Part shown: piece after piece, positions 13,535 through 25,168 of the stretch
Position numbering within the stretch: position 1 is the stretch's first letter
Layout of the letters: each line of letters begins with the position of its first letter
Assembly: GCA_033980235.1 (NCBI GenBank)
Contig: CM067067.1
Span: forward strand, 6,204,289 to 6,268,288
DNA: 64,000 nt
Reading direction: 5' to 3'
DNA from: Diadema setosum
Lineage: Eukaryota; Echinodermata; Echinoidea; Diadematoida; Diadematidae
Made by a program: the position numbers and the translations under genes
Notes under the pieces: generated by a model
The model's input: the letters and a program-made list of their open reading frames with translations, nothing else
What the model was told of the DNA's origin: nothing
The model's database searches: none

Positions 13535-14535
13535 TATCACTGGAAACATTAAGTCGTCATAGAATGTGCAGACTTCTCAAGGTTAAACATGAATACAATC
13601 TCTTTGGTCTCATATGCATCATGTGAATGTGGGGGCAGTTTGACCATTGATAACTGAAAGGGGTATAATTGAGTAGGATTCAACATAATCTGGGAAGTGA
13701 AGACACTGCAAACATACAGTTTCCCCAATAAATGTGCCTTCCTGGTGGGTAGAGAAAGGAACCAGCTGCAACTCTCGACATTCTTCCTTTATTTTCCCCT
13801 CCTCACACCAATGCCATATCAGTGGAGCGTCAAACAATGCACAAAGTGATGGTAAGCATGAAATATTGCAGTAATGACACTCAAAAAGATTACAGAAAAA
13901 ATGGGAGGAGAAGGAGGAGCACTGGACTATGCAGCAGAAAGAGAGAGATAGACCGAAGTAGAAGAAAAATAGAAGAAATAAGAAGAGTAGTAGAAGGAAA
14001 AGTAGTTTACACTAATAGAAGTAAAAGAGAAAGACAAAGATACAAGAAATGATAATTTACGATAGAAGTAGAACATAAGAGGATTAAGGTATAAGTTTGA
14101 TAGATCATAGGTATAAAGAAAATACTCGACTTATTAATTTTCATCATAGCTGCCTGGTCATTGACAAGTAGGAGAAATGTATACGTGAGAGAAAAGAATA
14201 CACGGCTTAAGAAAACTTATCATTAACCTTAAAATTTGACTAAAGGTATCATAAATATTGTAAATATTATGAGTAAATCCATTTCTCTTGTTGGGTTTGT
14301 CTTGTTTTGGTTATTGTCATCCGCGCAAAATGATGAAACAAAGAAACATATAGAGAATTCAATATACATGTACTTCATTTTTCTAATGTAATGAAAGAGC
14401 ACTTGGCTTACCTCTTTCAGAATGTAGGGAGAGTATTATCAACCTTTACATATGTCAGTAACAAATAGAAGGGATGTGTACTTTTCACCTAAAAATACAA
14501 TTTTGTGGAATTCTTTTTATATTTTCTCAATATCC
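13535..14535. other. Non-coding DNA, no gene seen
   Basis: 13900-14050 is purine-rich on the plus strand and produces a lysine/arginine-rich frame that I reject as compositional. The remainder is AT-rich and unremarkable. Confidence 0.5.
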
Positions 14536-14670
14536 CCCTACTGTGATGTCATGATTTGTTGTAGTCTTCTTATCCAGCGATGGAGGTACCAAAATTGTAA
14601 CAATTCAAAAATTTTACAGAGGCTGTCCGACTTTCCTCTAGCTTTGCTGATGTGCTCTTCTGATATCTCT
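14536..14670 (+). mobile_element. Degenerate one-arm copy of the 54.7-kb TTAA MITE
   Basis: Ordered anchor words match the right arm of the element at 54682-55247: GTAGTCTtCTtATCCAGCG, ACCAAAA, then TGTCCGA followed by a pyrimidine-rich run, then TGATGTGcTCTtcT. The opposite arm and the AGGG terminus are missing or too diverged to see, so this is a decayed fragment. Confidence 0.5.
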
Positions 14671-15439
14671 GCATATTCCCCTGTAAAATTCTCACTAGCA
14701 AAGCATCCATGAGACCAAAACCTTAGCCTTCCAACGCCCACTTCTGGAGGACAAGTGCTAGAGACACTACTGCTGTTGACAACAGACTTGAACCAGGGAC
14801 TTCAAGAATAAAAGTCGGTAACTTATCCACAAAGCCAAAACAACTTGGACAAGTGCTTCAGAAGCACTTCAGTTATGATGCCTCAATTGGATCCAGATAG
14901 AAATGTGATGAAATAAGACTGGTTATTTTGCAATGACAAAGCAATTAATAAGTCATTCATCTACACTATGGCACAGTAATGATTATAAGTGGACTGAAAA
15001 TAACCACTGAGCCATGTGTTATGACTTTACTCTTTGTTTCATATCATTACAAATGTATACAACTGCAGAGCCATATTACTTGCACAATAATTTGTGATTA
15101 CATGCCAAGCAGGCAGTAACCATGAATCTTAAGTGTAGCATACTTCCTGGTCATTTTACTTCGGGCGGATATGAAACCAACAAACGGGAGAAATTTTCCC
15201 AGTAAAGGAAAGCTATGACAAGAACAATGATACACGAAAGTCAGTAGCTCAAGAAGGGGGATTTTATGAATGATTCGGTGCACTTCACACACTGTGAACT
15301 GCTGTGAACTTTGATACTCACTCTGCAACGAGAAGTGGAATTATTTGTCATCCTTTGAAAACCGATAAATGTTGGGGCTGTGTAGATAATGGGAGAGTTT
15401 ATACAAAGAAAAGAAGTTTCGGCAAATGCCGTGTTAAGG
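14671..15439. other. Non-coding DNA, no gene seen
   Basis: Unique-looking AT-rich sequence with short frames on both strands and no recognisable features. Confidence 0.5.
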
Positions 15440-16160
15440 AATGAATCATCCTCGATCACAGAGAATATGCGTGTCAATATTTAATGGACACCTTTGTCCA
15501 GTTCTTCCCCGAGGTGGTTCCTGTGCTCTAATCGCATTGCTCAATTTCCTGATTGGCCGCATCACCACCAATAGCAGCTCAGATTGCGGGGCAACATTCT
15601 CCCTCAAGTCTCTTTCCGCCACCGCCCCTCCCGCTTGACATGACAGCCAACTGTCGAAAACATTTCACAAATCGGAACACTTCCATTAGGGGAAGCCATT
15701 TTCCCCTCTTCCAGCACTTCTTTAAGAGAGGGGGGAAGTGAGGAAGAAGGAAAGTGAGAGAGAGAGAGAGAGAGGAGAGATGGAGAGAGAGACAGGGGGA
15801 GGGGGACCCAAGGAGAGGGAAAGAGTTAAGAGAGTGAGCAACCCTGTAGAAGGCTGAGGGGGGCTATTTTGAGCTGCAATGGGTAGGGTTGGATGTGTCA
15901 AACACTGTCCCAATGTTTATTGACATCTTGACTTCTGCAACACACATGGCTCGACTTCTTGGCACAGTGAGGCTATTTCGCCTCCATTCTGAGACCTGCA
16001 AAAAGGCCACACTGTCTGGATGTGCTGTCGCCACAACTTCCCTCCGAGCTCCTTGTTTGGTCGCGGCATACCCCCCTCTCCAACTCCACCATCCCTTTCT
16101 GATTCAATTCCTATACCTGCTCTTCCTCTGTGGGAAGAGAAAAAGTGCATAACCCCCTTT
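15440..16160. other. CpG-richer block with paired CCAAT boxes and GA tract
   Basis: 15500-15720 is GC-richer and contains an ATTGG (15552-15556) and a CCAAT (15568-15572) in opposite orientation 16 bp apart, a promoter-like arrangement. A GA-rich tract (about 15725-15838) follows, then more GC-rich sequence to 16160. Frames here are short and unrecognised. Confidence 0.3.
15725..15838. repeat. GA-rich low-complexity tract
   Basis: Imperfect GA/GGA repeats, almost pure purine on the plus strand. Confidence 0.9.
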
Positions 16161-17069
16161 CCCCCAATGTCATCAGTAATATTTCACAAAAATGTTGACA
16201 CTATTTTAAAAAGTCTATCATCTCAGACTTTAAATGATTTAAACCTTGCTTGATCTGTCACTTTTTTTTTTGTAAGAAAGGCGAAATCCCCTCAGACAGT
16301 TTTATTCATTCATGAACCTCACAAAATTAATGGCAGGACTAAAATAGGGAGACTGGCCCACCAAATACAGAGTTTGCTTGCTTTTTTTTTTTTCTTTCGT
16401 GGTCGTTAGATTTTCTTTTTGGGATCCACATTTCACAAGTGTTTCTTTCACTGGTTCCTCAATGTCTAACTCACAGACGATCATCAGAAGAATTTCCTCT
16501 TTTTTTTTCTACCTAGACATCAGTGCTGTTCACACACACCCAAAATGATGCTTTTGAAACTTGAGTCGTGCAACGTAAAGCAAAAACTGTTAATTAGTGT
16601 GTGTGGATACAAAAAATGTTTAATAATGGCAATAATGCAAAAATCAATCCGCTCGTGAAGATCTGTGTGCACAAGAATCATTGGGGACGTGCGAGACTGT
16701 GATGTCGCCATTTCATTATATCTGCATATGTCGCTGTAAAAAACGTAATGAGATGACAAGTAGAGCTAATAGAGATTTGACAACTTTTACATTTTACACT
16801 CGATTTCCATGAAACTGCTGTAATTCTGTTTGTTTTGTTTAATTGCATTCATTCACATCAACTTGAGCACTCCTTTGTTCCCTTATCTATTCAAAGTTCA
16901 TACATTTTGTTTTACCTGAGGCTGTCAAAATGAAGCAACTGCTTATGATGGCGGTCTCCTGTATTTTTCAGTTTATCATTTCCATGAGATTAATGACATG
17001 ATTACGTTGATATACTAACACAATTTGTAGGGCAAATGATCAAATTGGTTTATAATTTTGCTAAGTTCA
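16161..17069. other. Non-coding AT-rich DNA, no gene seen
   Basis: Several T-runs (16260-16270, 16382-16393, 16500-16508). No gene or transposon boundary could be seen. Confidence 0.5.
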
Positions 17070-17204
17070 TCATAATACATATTGTATCATGTATTCAGTT
17101 TTGTATCCGATGCATGTCATGTCATTTAAGTATCGTGTTATGTATAATTTTGTTTGTGTTTGAAAAATGCCGAAATAAAACTATACACTAAACCAAACCA
17201 AACA
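17070..17204 (+). mobile_element. Non-LTR retrotransposon 3' end (5'-truncated)
   Basis: The sequence ends in GTTTGAAAAATGCCGAAATAAAA followed by a short tandem tail built from CTAAACC/AAACC units (17186-17204). An A-rich polyadenylation-like end with a simple tandem tail is typical of CR1/L2-type non-LTR 3' termini. No reverse-transcriptase coding remains, and the 5' boundary is a guess. Confidence 0.55.
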
Positions 17205-17546
17205 CCGGATGGTATTGCACTTTAATAAAGTGCTGTATCAAATATCTCCTTTGGCTCAAAGACAAGAAAGTCTTCCAAGGTGTTATGTATTCTTTCACAC
17301 TCTCTGACTTTCCGATACTTGACACACATCTCTAGATTTTCAAGGCAATTTAGACACAGACACGTCTAAGAGCAAAGAAAACAACCCACAGACACCTTTA
17401 CTTTCGTAACTCACACTGGATGCTAAGTTTATCCCTGGTTAACTGTTCATCACAATCTCAAAAACAAACCTTTCCCATTTTGAATCCTTGCCAGATTTCT
17501 CAGTCTCTGTTCATACCTACCAGGAGGTATGTTATCAATGATTACA

Positions 17547-17760
17547 GTTCATTATTTTGAAGGTTCATTAATCTGAAAATGAAATACGGTTCATTAATCT
17601 GAAAATGAGATACGGTTCATTATTCCAAAGGTTCAATACTCGGAAAATGAAATGAGGTTTGTTATTCTGAAGGACCCTTAATCCAAAAACGAACAAGGTT
17701 CATTATTCTGAAGGACAGTTAATACGAAAACGAAACAAGATATGTAATTCCAAAGGTACA
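17547..17760. repeat. Degenerate minisatellite built on GTTCATTATTC(T/C)GAAGG
   Basis: At least four imperfect units pair GTTCATTA/TTC with AATCTGAAAATGAAA. Units of about 26-30 bp occur singly and as doublets of about 50-60 bp. Related words continue in inverted sense at 17760-17960 (TTTTCAGATAACAAACC; GATAAATGAACCTTCGG), so the array is partly palindromic. Confidence 0.75.
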
Positions 17761-20596
17761 TTAGTAAGCACCTTCTTTTCATTTTCAGATAACAAACCTT
17801 ATTTCATTTTTGATAAATGAACCTTCGGAGGAACCTGATGACTGTTCGGATAAACACAACAATTAATGTTCGGATTGACAAAATCATGGTATAGGGAATT
17901 TGTGTGTTTCAGAACAACAGACCTTACATCTTTGGATTAACAAACTTTTGAATAACAAACATCTTCCACTATAAATTATCATGAGAAACCACAAAACCTA
18001 GCACTAGGAATTCTCTGTCATCTTTTAGCTTTTGTTTAATCCAGCCTTTCTATTTCCTCTTTCAAAAAAACAAAAAAAAAACCCAGCATGTTCACACACT
18101 TAATGAGATGCATCCATGTTGGTTATTGAAAAACGTGAAGATGATAGACTGTGTGAATGCACTCTGCTTCAAATTGCACAATTATCCAGAATCATTTTCA
18201 CAGGTGAACCAACCCAGAACCAGCAACCGGGCAGCTGCAACCTCCCCTCCCCTCCCCTCTTCACTTGACCGGCATATCCATGCCATCATAACTGGCCGGG
18301 AGAGAAGCTCTTAATGCCTAATGCCAGTCAAATTCTTATCCACTGGTCAAGTTACAAGAGAAAAAAAAATGGAAGAGGAAAAAATGGAAAAATAAACAGA
18401 ATAAAAGGAAAAGAGAAAAATGAAGGTAAATATTGACAGGTAATTCTAGAAAAAAAAAATTGTGTTCACCTGTCTGATAAATGATAACCCACTTGCAAAT
18501 CCAAACATATTAGTGTGAAACTTTAAAAAGTTGCAAAAGATTGACACATATCTTACACTCTCTTTGGGAAAACCTAGGCCGAGTCATAATCAATGTTTTC
18601 CCTTACCTCCTCTGCCCACGCCACCCTGACAGACCTGTCATATCTGAGCTGCAGCTTTCGACTCCGGCTGAAAGCTGCATCTGTGATGATGACAAAGGGT
18701 TATTTTTATTGCAAAAGAAAGGAAGAAAAAAAAAAGGTGTCTGTTTAAATACCGGCTTGGCATTTCTTTGCGGAAATGATCTGAAGGATGTCAAGAGAAT
18801 GTCTGTGTATGAGCTAAAGCCAAATATTCAGCCTCGCAGGTAACTCAACTGAGATGAGTAAGGAAGTAGGACACAAGTCTTTCAGGTGGCACCATATGCA
18901 TGGGTTGGAGAGGGGGGCATGGTGCAATCTAGATCATATTACTTGTAATTACCTCTCATTGAAATATACAGCAGGTGGACAGGTGATCGGAAGTTTTGCA
19001 AAAATGACGGAAAGAAATGATTAAAAAGATATGGAGAAAAAAATACAGACTGCTGACACTTCTCAACAATTTGCATGGAGGTAAAATACTCTGGCTTAAA
19101 AGTGAAGAGAATTACATACATGTGTCAAAGTCTGGCAGTAATGGCACAAGCTTCTTTTTTTTATATTTTGATAATTTCAAATCAAAAAGAGTTTGTAGGT
19201 ATGAACTGCACACAGAGCAGCACCAGAAATAAGGTCATAATTATCATCTTCTCCTCCCCCAAATGCTGTCTTGTCATACATGGAATTAAAATGTGTCACA
19301 TTTTCATTCCACTTTTCTAGGTGTTGCCTACTCTTTTAGTAAAACTTGAAGACATGTGAAACTAAGAATGAGAATGGTTTGGACTTACCACATAAATTAG
19401 CATTTTATATCGACTTGCAAAAATTGTACATTGACATCATAAAAGTTGAGTGCTTGACTACATAAGGTTCAGTAAAAGTCCTGCCTCCGAATCAATATTT
19501 GAAGAGTGCACAAGTAAAAATATTGCTCAGCTTGAGGCATTTTCTTTCATCCAAATGGATTCAATATGTGAAGGTAGCCTCTCCAATGAGCCTGTCACAT
19601 AAAAAGAGCAGCTAGTACACTCTACATCTTTGGGAGTAGTACCATTATTTTAACCCTTCAATGCCTAAGGTTTCTTGCAAGGTCAACTTTTATTCACTGA
19701 GGAATATGATGTATTTCTCATTATTACTGGCGATCAACTCACAGAGTAAGGTGGTTGTTACAAGGATGGTTTAAACTAGGAAAAGACACACACAAATGTC
19801 CACACAACATCATTCCATACACAGACATAAACACACACACATACAGTGTACACCCACAAAAAAGAGACATAAAAAGATGGCTGTGGACTGCCCAGCAACC
19901 TCTCTTTTGTTGGGGGAGGGGGGAGGGGGGGGGGGGGCAAGTGCAGCTCAGGTGCTTAGAGTTATCCTCTTCATTCTCTTTGATTTGATTGATGTTATGT
20001 AAGACAGACATAATCTCTAGGTTTGGTTATACACTTAAATCATTTAAATAATCAACTTCCCAAACATATTCAAAATTCAACAATTATGACTTTACAAATT
20101 CTTAATATTCATTAAAAATTTCTGATAATGTGGATAAGTGATTTTAAAAACTGCAAAACCTTGCAGAACATAGCTGTCAAAAACAAGTAACAATACACTT
20201 ACCATGATGGACCTGTGCAAGACTGATGACTCTGTCAGATTTCAAAGACAAATTGTCACAAATTCTTTTCATGACAGTTTTGATCTTGCAGCCATTACCT
20301 TCAATTCTTGAAATGGCATAAAACAGATACTAAATCATGCAGTGCATCAAGTTATTGTAGTAGAGTTGTAATAACACAAAAATGATGACTTTCGAGGGGA
20401 AAGTGATTGTAGTACCTGAATTAGTGACTGTGCAATCTTTATATCATTATGTGAGCAAACCAATGAGAAAGCTTTGAGTTGATGACATCATCACCTCATA
20501 AAATCTGCATATTCCTGCTTGCAGCTGGGATTACTCATTAATGAAAGTATGTGAACCTGCAAAAATCCCCATATTTTCTTTTTATGTGTTCATTTC
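17761..20596. other. Non-coding DNA with modestly GC-rich segments
   Basis: GC-richer, CpG-bearing segments at 18210-18310 and 18560-18700 could be regulatory. A sequence related to the foldback family (ttgatgacatcatcacctca) lies near 20478-20500. A poly-G run is at 19914-19937. No exon is supportable. Confidence 0.45.
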
Positions 20597-20692
20597 TTAA
20601 CCCATTGAGGATGACCTGATTTTGCTAAAACATGCATTTCCTGTAGACACCTGCCTGAGTATACTCTGGACTAGTCTTCAATGGATCATTAA
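20597..20692 (+). repeat. Short dispersed repeat, copy 1 (TTAACCCATTGAGGA type)
   Basis: Shares TTGAGGATGACCTGATTTTG, CCTGAGTATA and GACTAGTCTT in the same order with 23998-24080. Its ends are weakly inverted (TTAACCCATTGAGGA versus TTAATGATCCATTGAAGA read in reverse), suggesting a tiny MITE. Confidence 0.7.
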
Positions 20693-20768
20693 AGCATGTG
20701 TTGCTGTTTTTCTGAGTTTCGCTCCACATATCAAACTCAACCTAAACAGGGAGTAGATTTTTTTTTTC

Positions 20769-20861
20769 TTTAACCTTTTGGTGCTTTGAGTGTCCGTTGG
20801 CACAGAAAACCCCACAGCATTGTACATACTGTCAAATGTCCCGGGCATTGAAAGGGTTAAA
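20769..20861. mobile_element. 93-bp MITE-like element with TTTAACC ends
   Basis: The left end TTTAACCTTTTGGTGC pairs with the right end, reversed, TTTAACCCTTTCAATGCC. Internal sequence is unique. The size and terminal pairing fit a very small non-autonomous DNA transposon; its superfamily is unknown. Confidence 0.5.
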
Positions 20862-21112
20862 GCTGACTAAATGCTCATATGCAGATCACACAGACACTGC
20901 ATTTTTCTGTTGATGCCCACGGAGGGTGACAAACAGCAAAGACCCATGCAGTTCACTACAGCCAAAGTAATACAGATCCCTGGTGCATTCCAGCTTACTT
21001 CTGAGTTGCTGCCACTGAAAATTCATACAAGAAGCAAACATTGAATTATACTGGCAACACTAAAATTAACATGTTGCTGAGGTCAGTATTCAGATGCCAA
21101 GAGCTTAGTATT

Positions 21113-21209
21113 TTGTTGTTGTTGTTGTTGTTGCTGCTGCTGCTGTTGCTGTTGTTGTTGTTGTTGTTGTTGTTGCTGCTGCTGTTGCTGTTGTTGTTGT
21201 TGTTGTTGT

Positions 21210-21241
<32 letters not shown>

Positions 21242-21282
21242 TTGTTGTTGTTGTGGTGGTGGTGGTGGTGGTGGTGGTGGTG
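21113..21282. repeat. TTG/CTG then TGG trinucleotide microsatellite
   Basis: About 47 TTG/CTG triplets (plus strand) are followed by about 9 TGG triplets. Read on the minus strand it encodes M-A-P-K-T, then proline and glutamine runs with mixed CAA/CAG, but a stop codon sits immediately upstream of that ATG and no splice context is evident. I treat it as non-coding. Confidence 0.95.
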
Positions 21283-21289
21283 TTTTGGG

Positions 21290-22440
21290 GGCCATATTTC
21301 ACACTGGCTGCTCATGCTCCACGTGCTCAAACCCTTATCTGGCTGAATTACCGCCAAAAGTTTCGCTTGCAAATCAACACACACACAGATCGAAGCACAG
21401 AGAGATGTGACCTCTTCGAGGTTCTCAGCATCATCCAGTCATCATTCCCATGGGGAGTGCGAGCTAAATAAAACCACACCCGAATTAAAACAAGCGAGGA
21501 AGACACTTCTTCACCTCAATTTCTGTTTTGTTCCCGCATTCTTCCCTCGGAGAGTGATTAAGATGGAGAGTCACAGGTGACACAAGTCTTTGCTTCCAGG
21601 AAGCACGCCAATTTGGCTGCCAGAGCGGTGAACTCACGCAAACGGCATCAAACATTTCCTGCAATCACACTTCTGGCGTGACAAGGTGCACCAGCAGACA
21701 CTTGCTAGCTAGGCCACCTGCAGGACCGGTGGATGGGGCTACGCGGGTTGAGCGGGAGGGGCAGGGGTCCCACAGTCAGCTGTAAATTAACCCTCTTGGA
21801 ACTGTCATTACAAAATGCCATTGACATTGTACTGAGATAGCAGGGTGTTGCCAATGATAATGATAAACTCCGTCATTTCAAATGGCCACCATCTTGAACA
21901 GGTTATAAATGCATGGTGTTGGCTATTTGAAGAGGTTCTGCATTTAAGAGGCCTGGGTTAAACACTAATTTCTGATGGGGCGGCAAGAGGGGTACAGGTA
22001 ATTAGCTTCCCTGCAACAGAGATTGTACGGCTCAATTAAATGAGTGCGCACCTGAAGTTCCGAGATTGATGGTAATAGGAATGACTGGAGTAGAATGAGG
22101 GTAGAGACAGATTAGCCTTTCTTCAAGTCTCTTGACTGCCCATTCCCCACCCCACCCCCTTTCTCTCTGCAACTGTTTGTTTAGTTTTACAGTTTATACT
22201 GATGATTCTTGCCGAGTTTGGTCAAAATCCAGCCTCCAGTTTTTCTTCTTGACGCGAGGTGTGTCTCAGACCAAAGGTGGCTCAGCCGCAGCTTGGCCTG
22301 ATGGCCCAAAAAATTTGTGTGTTTAAACTGTGAGATCTAGATCTGTGTGCTCAGGGAGGTTTCGTTTCCTCTCACCTCCCTGGTCTCACCTCCCTGGTCT
22401 GCGGCTGCAGCAGTGTGTGATGTTCTCAATACGTACAAGC
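21290..22440. other. GC-richer non-repetitive block with homeodomain-like cores
   Basis: Elevated GC with CpGs across 21290-21770 and 22230-22440. 21960-22080 contains GTAATTAGC, CAATTAAATGAG and AGATTGATGG, the last resembling a HOX/PBX composite core. A small direct duplication (TCACCTCCCTGGTC twice) lies at about 22373-22400. Candidate enhancer; the motif calls are by eye. Confidence 0.35.
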
Positions 22441-22534
22441 CTACTGGTGTGCTTCACGTAATCAAAAAATAGCATGCAATGAAAATAAAACAGACAAATC
22501 TAAAAATGCAGGAAACCACGAAAGCTTCATGGAT

Positions 22535-22633
22535 ATTCTGACTGAAAATATCAACGAATTTCAATTTCACAAATCTTGGCTCTCTCAAAATTCACAAAAT
22601 TAAAGTGCACCTGAACATTTCTGGTTTAACACT
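22535..22633 (-). mobile_element. Partial copy of the CTGTAAAAC MITE family
   Basis: Read on the minus strand it starts GTTAAACCAGAAATGTTC, then GTGCACTTTAATTTTGTG and GCCAAGATTTGTGAAAT. These words match, in order, the elements at 31519-31734 and 49407-49500. The other terminus was not found. Confidence 0.6.
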
Positions 22634-22737
22634 AGTCACATAATATTTGCGATATTTCTTGAATACCATGACTTCACCAGATTTTGCTGCAATTAATGTG
22701 GCTGAAAGCTCTTACATGATGTTTCCCGATAGTTAAT

Positions 22738-23138
22738 AGGTGCAGTCACACTTATGGTGAATCATCATGGTACTATGTGCCATTATTTGTAATGTGAATG
22801 CAAATAAACCACAAAATGCATTATAAAATAACATGGTATATTGGCAGGTAATTCAACCTTTTGCACAAAATATGCATGCAATATTTGAGTATGAATCAAT
22901 GAATCGTGTCTCAAAATCCACCAATAGTACAACCGTATATTTCTCAGAATAAGCACATGCTCAGTGCATACCTTGGCGAGGTGTAATTGCAGGGGCGAAA
23001 TACCATGGTATTACATAAATGAGAACAGTACCAAATGAATGACTGCCATATATATCACCACAGTATTTTGCTTATGAGAATGACACCAACATATTACCTT
23101 GGTAACAATACCAGAGTATTTCAGATGTGAATGCACCT
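22738..23138. mobile_element. Approx. 400-bp MITE with AGGTGCA(G/T)TCACA ends
   Basis: The left end AGGTGCAGTCACACTTATG pairs with the reversed right end AGGTGCATTCACATCTGAA. The interior carries repeated ACCATGGTA/CCAAGGTA words (near 22992 and 23096) and an extra GTGAATGCA inside the left end. No transposase. Superfamily not assigned. Confidence 0.55.
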
Positions 23139-23600
23139 CATGTTGCTATAAGAATGGGCCTAGAGAGACACTCTGAAGAATCCCAGTGGGACAGGCATGG
23201 CATCTCTGTCAAGAAGATGCTTGGACCGACTTCCTCTCCTGGGCCCATAACTCCTCCCCTGCATCAGACTCTCACCTCACGATGTCGCCAGGAAAGTGGA
23301 AGAGGAGGTCGACAGTGGGGGGAAGGAGAATATTTTCCAGGGTTGTGAGGCTAGCTGAAACACCTGGCTACCTCCTAGTGGAACCTCCATGTCTGACAAT
23401 TTAATGTCTCTCCCTCTTTTTCTGTTTTCTCTCCTTTCAGTGCCATGTTTGAGGCAGATAATGACATAACGAGGTTTGTCTCCACTGCAGGAAAGAAACT
23501 TATAAAGATCCAATCAGCGTTGAGGAGAGGACTAATGGACAATGTTTCAGAACATGGACAATAAACACTCCTATAAAGACGAGTGTATTGGGAAACTCTG
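23130..23600. other. GC-richer block containing a candidate exon
   Basis: Non-repetitive, moderately GC-rich. It contains a long polypyrimidine tract ending in CAG at 23440 (see the separate entry). Overlapping longer frames at 23127-23404 are unrecognised. Confidence 0.3.
23441..23564 (+). CDS. Possible terminal exon or small ORF, unknown protein
   Basis: A near-ideal 3' splice acceptor (about 30 pyrimidines of 36 then TTTCAG) ends at 23440. In one frame downstream, ATG at 23445 opens 39 codons to a TAA at 23562-23564; the peptide begins MFEADNDITRFVSTAG and ends MDNVSEHGQ. It reads like a soluble, charged protein segment, but I recognise no family. It could equally be a chance frame after a pyrimidine tract. 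No polyadenylation signal was verified downstream, and no partner exon was identified. Confidence 0.2.
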
Positions 23601-23997
23601 CCACACAATCAAAGAACCAGAAATGCTGAACAGTAGACAACTTCTATCTCCTTTTCGGCAGATTGTATGATTATTTGATTAAGAGGACTGGTGACATTTA
23701 ATCCTCAATATTGCCATGACACTACAGCAATATATGAAGAGAAAAGAGTGAACAACTACTCATTGTCCCCCCCAATCCAGGTTCCTCCAGTCTAGGTAGA
23801 TAAGACTATATCTTGGTACTATCATCATAAGCATCAATACCATCATAACTACTATCATTTTAAAGAATCATTATCACTATCATTATCAATATTACCTGTT
23901 ATACACATTGTTATTCAGAAAGATTACAGCTCAATCAAAGGAACTGCATAACAAGACGCGAACATGTCAACTGTGTACAGTCTTAGAATTCAGGTAA

Positions 23998-24080
23998 TAA
24001 ACTGTTGAGGATGACCTGATTTTGCTACAACACACATTTCCCATCCGCCTGAGTATATTGACTAGTCTTGAACGAGTTAA
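23998..24080 (+). repeat. Short dispersed repeat, copy 2
   Basis: Same order of words as 20597-20692 (GTTGAGGATGACCTGATTTTG, CCTGAGTATA, GACTAGTCTTGAAC, GTTAA), with about 13 internal bases missing relative to copy 1. Same orientation, about 3.4 kb apart. Confidence 0.7.
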
Positions 24081-24223
24081 TAATCGAAATAGAGTGTAGA
24101 GTCTTTGATATGTAAGGAGATGAACAGTGTGGAGGAGAAGGAAATTTACAGAACAAATGACAATTCATTTTGGGGTAGAAGATAAAAATGGCAAACTTTC
24201 AACTCCCAATATTCCAAACATAG

Positions 24224-24230
<7 letters not shown>

Positions 24231-24267
<37 letters not shown>

Positions 24268-24291
24268 ACACACACACACACACACTCACAC
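24231..24291. repeat. CA dinucleotide microsatellite
   Basis: About 30 CA units with GA and TC interruptions. Confidence 0.97.
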
Positions 24292-25168
24292 AAACAGCTC
24301 AATGTCACATCTCTATCTCCTCAATCCACTCTAAATGACCTAAAAAAAAAAATCTTTTTTAAATTATCCAGCCACCCTTAATGGTCCAATGATCATGCTT
24401 ATGGAACAGGAAATGTGGCAGATTACCTGTGTCAACTGAATGTGGGCTTAATAAACACCTGTAAGGTGCACAGCTTGCGAGCCTGCTTCCGGATGAGGGG
24501 ACAATGCGACGAAGGCGACAACTGCTGCTTGAAAGCTGTCAACTTCACACCTTGCTAATGTCGCACACACCACCGACATATGAGTCCGAATACAGTAACC
24601 TTGAACATGGTATTGTCCTGTGGGACCACAGAACAACAGAGTGTGGAGGTGTCAGGTGCACTGAGTTAGGCCATCCATCAGTCTTCATCACGCTGGGAGG
24701 AGGGGGGGGGGGGGTGGGCGGAGTTGGGAGCATTTATCCAAAATTCACCCTTATACCACCTCCCTGCGTAGACTGAAGCTACTAGCAATCTGGTGTTGAT
24801 CAAGGTTGAATACAAGTACAAGCTTGAAGAGATAAAGAAGATCAAATAGAAGTAAAGAAATAAGGGTAAATATTGAATTAAATACAGAAGGAAATTTAAA
24901 AAAAATATCAAAATATGCTGTGAGAAAAGCTTGTATGCCTTGTATGCGTTGTTAGAACCTATGAAGTTAACTGCAAATATTTACTTGCAGACCAGAAACC
25001 TTTCCATCACGTAAGACCCATGTAGATATTGTACATATGCAATAATGCACATAAACACAGTAGAATCACACTTTAATCTCTGAGTGAAGTCTCAGATATC
25101 TGAGATCGAATATTTTTGGTGTCATCATGCATCAACAGGAAAATGAGTTTATGTTAGGTCCCCTGAGC

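Larger units (their letters stand above)
23565..25168. other. Non-coding DNA with a short GC-richer segment
   Basis: Mostly AT-rich. 24450-24770 is GC-richer and includes a poly-G run at about 24700-24713. A CA microsatellite lies at 24231-24291. No supported gene. Confidence 0.5.

Noticed and set aside
21083..21295. Minus-strand 70-codon frame with proline and glutamine runs
   Set aside because: It is a translation of the TTG/TGG microsatellite; a stop codon lies just upstream of its ATG and there is no splice or domain context.
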